This document shows positions 13,401 through 25,400 of a stretch of 64,000 nucleotides of DNA, piece after piece. The stretch lies in NCBI GenBank assembly GCA_009760885.1, contig CM019716.1:2175501-2239500 (forward strand), written 5' to 3'. Under the pieces are notes generated by a model. It was not told where the DNA came from. It saw only the letters and a list, made by a program, of their open reading frames with translations, and searched no databases. This DNA is from Achatina immaculata (taxonomy: Eukaryota; Mollusca; Gastropoda; Stylommatophora; Achatinidae). Position numbers and translations under genes: made by a program. Each line of letters starts with the position of its first letter. Within the stretch, counting starts at the first letter, position 1.

Positions 13401-16400
13401 TCATTGATGTAATTATCGTGTTGTGATTTGATTGACGTAATTATCATGTGATTTGATTGACATAATTATCATGTTGTGATTTGATTGATGTAATTATCAT
13501 GTGATTGTCAGGATTCCAGCAGCCCTTCTTTATCAAGTTCCCTGTCCAGGCTCAAGAGATCTTTCTCTAGTGCGTTTGCCAGAAATGATTCTGCTGGCAG
13601 TATTGAATCTGTCAGTCCAAGCATGAAATCAAGTAAGGGAGAAATTTTTGTCAACAGACAAAACATTTCAAGCTTTGTCACAGTCAAGTTTACGTTAAAA
13701 TGAGTAACTTTGTTCTCTGTGTGTTACCTTCCAGCAAGGACAGGCTTGTTTGTAATTTGAGAAATTGATAGGGAGATTATTTTTATGTGTTTGTGTTCAG
13801 TATTTATTTTTTAAAGTTTATCACATGTTAAAGCTATCCCCGCTGCTTACACACCCCAACATCCCACTTGAAACTAAGAGAAAACTAATTAACAGAATTT
13901 TCATACCAACACTGTGCTGCCAACACTATGCTACCAACACTGTGCTACCAGCACTATGCTACCAACACTGTACTACCAACACTGTGCTACCAACACAATG
14001 CTACCAACACTATGCTACCAACACTGTGCTACCAGCACTATGCTACCAACACTGTACTACCAACACTGTACTACCAACACTATGCTACCAACACTGCTAC
14101 CAACACTATGCTACCAACACTGTGCTACCAACACTGTACTACCAACACTGTACTACCAACACTATGCTACCAACACTATACTACCAACACTGTGCTACCA
14201 ACACTATGCTACCAACACTATGCTACCAACACTGTGCTACCAACACTGTGCTACCAATGCCAGAATAGACACTTACTAAGAAACAAACAAAAAAATGACC
14301 ACATGTGAAATGAGATGTCTTAGGAAAGCAGCAAACATCACCAGGTTTAACCAGCTAAGAAATGACACCATAAAAAGAATGATAGGACTACACCATGTCT
14401 GTGACACACAAAGAAGCAAAGAATCAAATAGTTTGGCCACTTAATGAGAAAGACACAGTCAGCTGCAAGAGCTTTCAACCAAAGAACTACAGTACATGGA
14501 TCAAGAAGAAGACCCAGATAGAGATGGATGGATGATGTCGGAGAAACACTCACTAATTATGGCATGACCAACAGTGAGGCCACCCATTTGGCCCCAAACA
14601 AATGCCAGTTGCATCTTCCTTCAACACTTCACAGTACAGGAGTGAAGGACAAGGTAAAGTAAGTTAAAGCTAAAAGATGGTTACAATTTTTTTCACAATA
14701 ACATAATTTTAGTTTTAAAACTTTCAACGTCACCATAAACTTTTTGCTTTCAGGGCATTCATCTGTGGCCAACAGAAAGTCCAACAGTTTTCCATCACAA
14801 TCTGCATCATCAGACCGAGGATCTATCACGCAGTTCTTCACCAGGTTTTCTCCTGTGAAATCACCGTCTGCATGCACACTCCCATCTTCTCCAGCAGTTA
14901 CAGATCCAAGTAGTGATATATATAGCGCTGAGACATCACAGATACAGGAAAATGCTAGAACTTTAAACATGTCCACATCACAGGAGGTGACATCTTGTGA
15001 TGACAGTTCATCAGGTCACTTTTGCCCAGATGTCACCAGTCACTGTCAGCAAAATGCTGACAAAAATGACTTGACTTTAGACACCAGAAAGACAGAGACT
15101 TCAGATTTGAATGAAATGCTGCCACATTGTGAAAATGTTTTGGCTGATAGCTTTCACAGCAAAAATCATACCTGTGGTGGTGATGATGATAATTATCACT
15201 TGAGAACTGAAGATTCCAAATCTCCCGGAGTAAACATTCACGTAGAATATTTGTCAGGTAAGAATGTTGCGGATAAACTTCTAACATCAATAAGCTTGAA
15301 CTCAGCCTCTGTGACGGCACATTCAAGAGTTGATAGTGACATAGAGATAGACCTCTGTGAAGAAAGCAAGATAAGAGACATCAACATGACGAGTTGTGAA
15401 GATCAAAATTTTGTTACAGACTTGGACATGGTGAGTTTATCTAAATTTTGTGAATGTGATAATGGATGTGTCAGGGTTTTTAAATTTGCATGTATCTTGA
15501 CATGACGTCTTTGTTTTTCATAGATTTGTCTTGCAGGATATATTTTTGGAGCTTTAGGATTAGACTTTTGGAGCCTTAGGTTTAGACTGTGTTATGTGTG
15601 GAATGTGGTTCTTTAAGCTCAGATTACTGTGAGTGAAGCAAAATGCAACAGTCACATCCTCCAGACCTGCCAGCTGCACATCCTACCCAGGTAGAGATCC
15701 TGGCCAGACCCTAACCCATACAGGAGGAGCTGACAACCTGAGATGAACTGCTGCATTTGTGGGAGAGATTGGTGTCAGTGTCTTAGAGAATGAGAAAGAA
15801 GACTGTGTGAGATGTTGCCCTTTTCAGACTACCCTGAGAGTGTGATGCTCTGAGGCACTGCTACATTCAAGTAGTCATGGCAGGTATCATGTCAAGTCAC
15901 AAGGCAAGTCCAAGTATCTTTAATCTTCATCTCAAAAGTCAAGTTTTCAAAAAGTCTGACTCTTGAGTTGATCAACCAGGGTCTTCATCTCTGGTAATAT
16001 TTGATATGACTAATATTTTTTGATAGAATTATGTTGAGAATACTGAGTAAGTGGCACTTATATACAAATGGCACCATATAAACTTGCATTGTCATACGTA
16101 CCTTACTAATGTTATGTTGTTATAGAGCCATTGAGTCATTTGGCTAAAAAAAAAATATAACAAGTCACAACTCACTGTCTTATTGCTCAAGCTGAATCTT
16201 CAAAATAACTCAAGTAAGAGAGGACTGACTTCAAGTCCAAGTATTTATTCTTTACATTTCAGAAAATTCTGAATGTTGTTCTCTGATTTGATACCTTTGA
16301 ATTGTTTCATATTTGTGATCCCTCATTTTTGTTTTTAATTTTCCAATTAAATCTTGACAACACAGCATCTGGAAGGTGAAGTTGTTCACAAAAGGGAACA

Positions 16401-19400
16401 GGCTATTTCATTCAACCTGTCAGCTTTAAGAAAAAAGATGCTTTCAAATGGTAAGCAGACATACAATGGAATAAACAATTATGAGCAAATAGTTTCTTTT
16501 ATGAGTGTGCACTGTGTATTCATGAACCTGTGCCACCTTTATAGAAGATACTGGCTGTTGTGCAACTGTGGCATGCTTTGTTTCTTCCATAATAGTGGCC
16601 TTGGAAAACTGGTGGTCCTGTGACACCTTGAACTTGAAGAATGACCTTGTTCTGCTGTTGGCCTAGAGATGAGCCTCTTTGCACTTAGGACGCTGCTTCG
16701 GTGTTGTTCACACTGTGTGTGTTGGGTGACAATGCCAGTGGCACATTGACTATCCACGGTTTGATCTTCTCAACAAAGTTAGTCTGTTGTTGGTGCTTGG
16801 CACTGAGGTTATTGCTGACTTTGCAGTGCGTCCTCTGCAGCACGTATCAGCATCTCTGCATGACTTCCGTAGATGATTTTGACGGTGTTGTTGTGGGGAG
16901 TCCTCGTACATGAAAATGACATGCTTGTCCGCCATTTCAAACCAGGAGGCTTGACATTGACCTTGATTTAAAAAGACAGCATCACGCTTACATTGACCTT
17001 GTTTGCCCTCATGTACCTCTGTCATCCTCTTGGTTTTTTTCCTTCTGTTCTCGTCTTTCTGTTGTTGTTTAGCGTATCTTATAGTTCTTAATGTAGTGAA
17101 CATACTATAAATGTTCGCTTGTGGTGTTTTTTGTTCAGGCCATGTGTATGAAGCAACATATTGGCCAGATTCTGTGTGTTTGTTTATTGTTCAGTGGATT
17201 TCATGAAGTCTTTTGATTTGACAGAGATGAGAAAACACATATTTAGATATTACTCTTTCTCACTTTTTCTATTACATACATAATGTGTCACCTGTACTAG
17301 TCTTGTAAAACAAATTTTTGCTGTTGTAAAATATGTTTCTGTTATAGTAATGAGTGACGAAGTGGTTAGTGCACTGGTCTCATGGCGAAGGTTGGGGGTT
17401 CAAATCCAGCCGGAAGCGCCCCAGTCACCCAGCTGTAGAAATGTGTACCCGACTTCTTCTGGAGTTGAGGAAGAAAAGGCACCCAGGCGTGATACTGACC
17501 ATATCACCCTCTAGTGTGCTGACAGGTCAAGGAAAATATGGGCACTAACACCATATCCCTGTTCGCTTCTAAGGCATGACAGGATTACCTTTACCTTTTT
17601 TTTATATTAATGACATTCATCTGCTGTTAGTTTCAGATAGTGCCCAAAGCTTAATAAATCTGTGAAGTTTATTTTTGTTTTGTTGTTGACTTTCAGTCTG
17701 CGAGCCTGGGTCTTCTCATTTTTATAGAAACTTTAGAGCCAAAATTTGTCCATCGGACAACGGATCAGCGGAAGACGAACTTCAAAAAGAGATCAGGTTA
17801 GATTTCGCATATTGATTTCTCAATATAAATAACATGATGAATCAATTTTCAAACTTTCTAAGGAAATTCTCAAGGTCTCTATCTTGTTATAATAAGACAT
17901 GTTTAAAATTCAAGTTGTCTGTGATACAAGGTCAGACAGTATCTGGTGTGGTTTGTTTACACTCTATGTATTGATGATTTTTTTGTTGTTACTGTACCAT
18001 TATTATTGTTTTATTTCAGTAAAGACATGTTTGAAAAGATGGAAGTTGTTGGCCAGGTATGAATATTCTCTTTGCATTTCTTTAGAAAGTGTTAAATTTC
18101 TTTTCCCCAATTTTTCTGACATTGAAGGGGAAAATATTTTACCTTTTTATATTACGGTAGAATTTTGTCAGTAAATTTGTCATTATCTCAACTTCAGCAT
18201 TTCTGTTTTAAAAAAAAAAAATGGATAACTGCCGCAGAAGAGGTTAAAGATAGTATTATGAATAAAAATATTGTATGTTGAATATTATTATTACTGTCAT
18301 TTATGAAGCAGGCAAGTATCAGCTGGTGTGCGTTTTGTTAAGCATCATCTTGCCAAACAACATTTCAGATGTGTGACTTTGTATTGAGTGTACAAGAGCA
18401 AATAACAAACAAGTAATGACAACTCAAATTGAAAATTGTTAAGTCAGTGGCAAATCCGCCTTTTCATATAAATTTTTTTTCATTGGTTATGTCCCTGTAT
18501 ATGTGGTTATTTTTTTTTTTTACCTACATTCTTATATTGTAAACATTGAAAGTGTTTATGTAGAGTAAATTCTGTGGAAAAATATTTTTCTTGTTTCTTT
18601 TATTTGTATTTCTCTGCTTGTATCCATGTGGAAGTTAATCTTTCATGTAACAGATTTGTTTTAATATATTTTTTGTATGTTCTTCTTTCATCATAGAGGA
18701 GTTAAGATACTGTCCAGTTTGTAATCAGTGACCTATAGCTGACCAGGACCCTGTCCCTACGGTGGTGGAGTCTGCTCAAGAAGCATTGCACACTCCCGCT
18801 GGTTAGCTCCATTCAGAGACTGAAAAAAATGGCCACCATAACCTGCTCCCAAGGCAGCACAGCGCTGTCTCAACACCTTCATGGCACTGGCTACAGAGGA
18901 CACCAGCTCCCAGTTCCAAGGGGGATAGAAGACAACAATCAAAGTACCAGACTAGCAGACTGTTTAGTGTCCTCTTCTCACTTTATAGATTTGAGATTTG
19001 ACTCCATAGAGATGTGTTTCTGTCAACCCAGTTATAAAAATGGGTACCAGGTTCCTTTTTGTGTTGTGGACAGTAACACTGTGTCATCAGCATAGCTAAT
19101 CTCTGGTATTTCATAACCTCCAATTTTTGTTGTTACTATACCATTATTATTGTTTTATTTCAGTAAAGACATGTTTGAAAAGATGGAAGTTGTTGGCCAG
19201 GTATGAATATTCTCTTTGCTTTTCTTTAGAAAGTGTTAAATTTCTTTTCCCCAATTTTTCTGACATTGAAAGGAAAAATATTTTACCTTTTTATATTACA
19301 GTAGAATTTTGTCAGTAAATTTGTCATTATCACAACTTCAGCATTTCTTTTGTATTTCTCATTGTAATCTGTTTTTTTTTAAAAAAACTGGATAACTGCT

Positions 19401-22400
19401 GCAGAAGAGGTTAATGATAGTATTATGAATAAAAATATTGTGTATTGGTAATTATTATAACTGTCATTTATGAAGCAGCCATGGATCAGCTGGTGTGTGT
19501 TTTGCTAAGCATCATCTTGCCAAACAACATTTCACATGTCTGACTTTGTATTGAGTGTACAAGAGCAAATAACAAACAAGTAATGACAACTCAGATTAAA
19601 AATTGTTAAGTCAATGGCACAGCCGTATATATTTTCATTGGTTATGTCCCTGTGTATGTGGTTATTTTTTTTTTTACCCACATTCTTATATTGTAAACAT
19701 TGAAAGTGTACATGTAGAGTAAATTCTGTGGAAAATAAGCACATATTTTTCTTGTTTCTTTTATTTGTATTTCTCTGCTTGTGGAAGTTGATCTTTCATG
19801 TAACAGATTTGTTTTAATATATTTTGTTGTATGTTCTTTCATCATAGAGGAGTTAAAATACTGTCCAGTTTGTAATCAGTGACCTATAGCTGACCAGGGC
19901 CCTGTTCCTATGGTGGTGGAGTCTGCTAAAGAAGTATTGCACACTCCCGCTGGTTAGCTCCATTCAGAGACGGAAAAAAATGGCCACCATAACCTGCTCC
20001 CAAGGCAGCACAGCGCTGTCTCAACACCTTCATGGCACTGGCTACAGAGGACACCAGCTCCCAGTTCCAAGGGGGATAGAAGACAACAATCAAAGTACTA
20101 GACTAGCAGACTGTTTAGTGTCCTCTTCTCACTTTATAGATTTGAGATTTGACTCCATAGAGATGTGTTTCTGTCAACCCAGTTATAAAAATGGGTACCA
20201 GGTTCCTCTTAGTGGGGAAAGAAAGGTGACCACATGTGATCAAGACCATATCAGTCTGTAATGTGTTGACACGTCAAGGAAAATATTGGTGTTAACGTAA
20301 GATCTCCTGTACTCACTCCATAGCAGCAAGGAGTATGGCTCCCTTTATTTTTGCTTTATAATTTCATTGCACTTTAATATTCAGACTTCAGTTTGCTGAC
20401 ATAGTCATATTCTAGATTCACTGATTTGACATCTGTTACAAGGAAACAAATATTTGCGGATTTTTCTTTTTCGTACCTATTTTAAGTTTAACCTGGGCTT
20501 CATCATCGTCAAACTTGGCAGTGACCTCTTCATTGTAGATCAGCATGCCACAGACGAGAAGTATAACTTTGAGATGCTGCAGCGTAACACATCCTTACAG
20601 AGCCAGAAGATGATAGTGTGAGTGTGGGTAATGTCCAGCAGCTGCTTAACTCTTGTCCTGCTGAATGAATGTCCATGCTCTGCCGGAATAAATTCCGATG
20701 AGAAATGTTTGTAGAGAGAAGGGAAGTTACTCAGTAATTTAAAAATGTGAGTGGGATTAGAAATGCACTACTTTTATTTAGACACTGCCTCAGTATCACT
20801 CTGACCATGAACTTGCATACGTTGTACAAGGGCTGCCTACACTGTCTGTGTTGTCTGGGGTGAAGGAGATGAGAGAGAGGAAGCTGGACCATCAGACAGT
20901 CCTGCTAGACCATTTCTTTATTGGAAATAAAGCTTGTCCGTTCCCAGTCTGTAATGAGGGAGAATATAATGCCATGGAGCAATTATAAAGAATATAGTGA
21001 CATAGAGCAATTATAAAGAATATAGTGACAGAGCAGTTATAAAGAATATAGTGACATACAGCAATTATAAAGAATATAGTGACAGAGCAGTTATAAAGAA
21101 TATAGTGACATACAGCAATTATAAAGAATATAGTGACAGAGCAGTTATAAAGAATATAGTGACATAGAGCAATTATAAAGAATATAGTGACAGAGCAGTT
21201 ATAAAGAATATAGTGACATACAGCAATTATAAAGAATATAGTGACAGAGCAGTTATAAAGAATATAGTGACATACAGCAATTATAAAGAATATAGTGACA
21301 GAGCAATTATAAAGAATATAGTGACAGAGCAGTTATAAAGAATATAGTGACAGAGCAATTATAAAGAATATAGTGACAGAGCAATTATAAAGAATATAGT
21401 GACATAGAGCAATTATAAAAATTATAGTGACAGAGCAATTATAAGAATTTAGTGACAGAGCATTTATAAAAAATATAGTGACAGCAATTATAAAGAATAT
21501 AGTGACAGAGCAAAATTGAACAGTTATAAAGAATATAGCGACATTTGGCAATTATAAATAATATAGTGACAAAAAGCAGTTACAAAGAATACAATGTGTA
21601 GAATAATTATAAAGCATATAATGGCATAGAAAGATTGCATATAAAGAAATTATTACTCAGTGCTTGTAAGTCATGGACATTGAACAGACAGAACAGGAAC
21701 TGAAGCAGCAGGGACATCATCTCCAGAATCTTGAACTGACTTTTCATCTTTAGTCTCCAGAATCTTGAACTGACTTTCCATCTTTAGTCTCCAGAATCTT
21801 GAACTGACTTTCCATCTCTAGTCTCCAGAATCTTGAACTGACTTTCCATCTCTAGTCTCCAGAATCTTGAGCTGACTCTCTAGTCTCCAGAATCTTGAAC
21901 TGACTTTCCATCTCTAGTTCCCAGAATCTTGAATTGACTTTCCATCTCTACTCTCCAGAATCTTGATCTGACTTTCCATTTCTAGTCTCCAGAATCTTGA
22001 GCTGACTTTCCTTCTCTAGTCTCCAGAATCTTGAACTGACTTTTCATCTCTGGTCTCCAGAATCTTGAACTGACTTTTCATCTCTGGTCTCCAGAATCTT
22101 GAACTAACTTTTCATCTTTAGTCTCCAAAACCTTATCTGACTTTCCATCTTTAGTCTCCAGAATCTTGAACTGACTTTCCATCTCTAGTCTCCAGAATCT
22201 TGACCTGACTTTTCATCTCTAGTCTCCAGAATCTTGACTGACTTTTCATCTCTAGTCTCCAGAATCTTGACCTGACTTTTCATCTCTAGTCCCCAGAATC
22301 TTGAATTGACGGCAAGTAATGAGACAATCCTGATTGACAACCTGGAAGTGTTCAAGAAGAATGGATTTGATTTTCTTATTGAACCAGAAGGTAATTAATT

Positions 22401-25400
22401 TTGTTATAAACTGACTTAGCCTTTAAAGTAAAACTAACATTATTTTTTTGGTCAGTGTAGAAATTATAGATAGATATGCATGTGTAGGTAGGAGCATTGC
22501 TTGTAGTCTGCTGGATATGTTGTATGTATTTGAAACCTTAGTCTTATTCTATAGCAAGCTGGAACTTTGATCTTCATTTGTTTTGTTAGTAGATATGTCT
22601 TTTTGTGTTAAATTGGCCCCTTTTTTTTTTTTCATGTATCCACTTTATCATGCGGAAGTAGAGGGGGATCATAAAGTCCTTCCGTGATTAGGAAAAGGGG
22701 GTGAAGACACCCGATAAGGTAATCAGCGACCCATAACTGACCAAGACCCTGTCCCACCTCTCCGCGGTACCCCCCAGTAACAGGCATAACCTAGCTAACG
22801 GGGCAGGGGTCACCGTAGTCCCCATGGTGGTGGAGTCTGCTAAAGAACCATTGCACACCCCCTGCTTTTTTAGCTGTGCTCCGGGACTGAAAAAGGAGCC
22901 GCCATAACCCACTCCCACACCGATACGATGCTGTGCTTAACACCTCTACAGCATCGGCTGCAAAGAACAACAGCTCGTAGTTACAGGGTGTTTGCACAAG
23001 TACAAGTGATTAGGAAAGAAATCCTATCAAAAAAACTATGCTAGATAGAATCAGGAATACTTGTGGCACTGTGTAGGCTGATTCTTTGTTTTTTTCAGTG
23101 CATGGGTAGTTTTGCAGCAAAATGGTGCACCACCACACTGAGATTTAGTTGTTTGTCAGTTGTTGAATGTAAACTTTCCAGATTATTGCACTGGGAGGGA
23201 TGGTCCAAAACCATGGTCACCACATTCACCAGACATTACTCCTCTTTGCCTTTTATAGGGGGCCTACTAAGGACAAAGTGTTTAGTTATCAGTTCCTGGT
23301 TTAGTTCATCAGTTCCTGATATTGAAACTTTGAAGGCAAGGATAATGGGTGCTTTAGTGAATGGTGACTAAAGACGTATCAGAGAACACATGACAAGAAA
23401 TTAGTAAAACTTAGATTTTCAACTTAGATGTTCTACAGACAACAAGCAGAGCACATGAAGTGCATGAATAAAGTAAAAAAGAAACTTCTGTTGGTTGAGG
23501 TTAAATTTACAGAAAACCACAAGTCTGTACCCAGCATAGTTTTTGTGTGACAAATGTTCGAAATCAGAGACATACTTCATGCTCACTCTTTACTTTCATT
23601 TTGTTTCATTTCTTTAAATTCCCATTTCCATGCCATTAAGGCTTATTGGGGTTAGGCCGGTATTTTCCATGACCTTCGGCACATGAAAGTGTGATGTGGT
23701 CAGTATCACGCCTGACCGCTTCACCTTCCCAGATTTCTCTAGTACCCATTTTTAGAGGCTGGTTAAACCCCGGGGCCTTTTCAGTGTGTACCAGAATACA
23801 TCCCACTGCTGGGACTGGTCCCGGTCATTCATTCATTCCTTTGCTTGTCCCTTGCGGAACTTTGCCTCCCAAACAGCACTCCTGTAGGCCTCTTGGTTGT
23901 GAGCAAGATGGCCTGCTGCTGCTGCATCCATTTCCAGATCATCAACGATGTCTTGCAGCCATCTTCGTTTCGGTCTTCCTCTTTTTCTTTTTCCCATTAT
24001 GTATCCTTCCAATACGGTCTTCTCTAAAGTATCATGACGTTTAATGTGGCCAAAATATTTAAGTTTTCTCTCTTTAATCCTCTTTACTAGCCAGCCTTCT
24101 TCAATATTAAGCTCTTGTAGTATAGATATATTTGTTCTTTTTTGTGTCCACGATATTTGGAGAACTCTTCTATAGCATTTATATTCAAAGGCATTTATGT
24201 GCTTCTCAGCTGTTTTGTTAAGTGTCCAGGTCTCACAGGCATATGTTGCGATGGGAAAGATGCATGCCCTTAAAAATACTTCATACTGGTCCCGGTACCA
24301 TCAGATTAATAAACTGTGTGATATATATATAAAGTGTATATATGTATGTATATGTGTGTATATATATATATATATACACACACTTTATTAGCTTCTAGAA
24401 GAGAAGAAGCAGAGATGTGCTCCAATACATTTTCGAATAGAAAGTGTCAACAAGCATCAGTTCAAGATTTGTCCTTTAGTCACAAGGGTTAGAATGAACT
24501 GACAAAGACAAAGTGGCCCAGTTTAGAGGAGGTGCATCATTCTCAAAGAAGATAGAGAAACAAAGACACTTGGCCTTGTATTATAAAGATGGTTTGTTTC
24601 TTGTGTGACCAGATCTGCAGATTAAATATTGGGGATATTGTTTATGTAGATAATATTAAGCATGTGAGCACATGATAACAGACTATTACTGTATGCAGAT
24701 AGCATTATTTATCCACTTTTTTGTGTGTGTTAGATTTAATGATAAGTGTGTCATGCTCACATTTCCCATTTTCTTGTGTACTTCAGCACTACCCACACAG
24801 AGAGTGAAGCTTGTTTCTGCTCCTGTCAGCAAGAACTGGAGTTTTGGGAAAGATGGTATGTGAATACAAGAAAGCTATGTGTCACAGACTTAGTGTATGT
24901 CATATGAATCTGTTCTGAAGTCTGTTTGGACATTGTCGTAAGTGACACAGATCTTGCAATTTTGAAATGGGGGGGTTAGTTTAAGAACTCTGCCAAATTT
25001 TTTTTCTTTTTTTTTGTTTTCAGAAAGTTGTACCTCATATTTTTGCAAATCTCAAAACTGCCTCAGTTCGTCTTCTGATTGTCCACTCATCTGTATCTTA
25101 ACCAACTTGTTAAGCTTTTCCCTTGAATGATTTCTCTAAAATTGTTTCCAATATATTATTTTGTGTATATATCTTTTTTTTTTTTTTATGTTCATTAGAG
25201 AACCATTAGTACAGGGTCCTTATTGCGTACTCATTCTCCTTTCATCAGCTTTTCCTACAATATAGTTTTCAGTATAATGAAACTAGATATCGCCAACATA
25301 CTTTAAGTTCATTGCAGAAACATGAACGCTTCTGTACTGTTGAATTTGTTGTCTGCTTTCACTTTCAGATATCGAGGAGCTGTTATTTATGCTCGCAGAC

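Larger units (their letters stand above)
17978..19056 (+). repeat. 1.1-kb tandem duplication, copy 1 (contains PMS2 exon 12)
   Basis: Runs from TTTTTGTTGTTACT to ATGGGTACCAGGTTCCT. It holds the 37-bp exon, about 650 bases of intron and a copy of the interspersed element described at 35640. Confidence 0.9.

Noticed and set aside
13765..14308. Three overlapping plus-strand frames rich in TNT/LPT/YQH
   Set aside because: Generated by a 14-bp minisatellite; all three frames are open because the unit has no stop.
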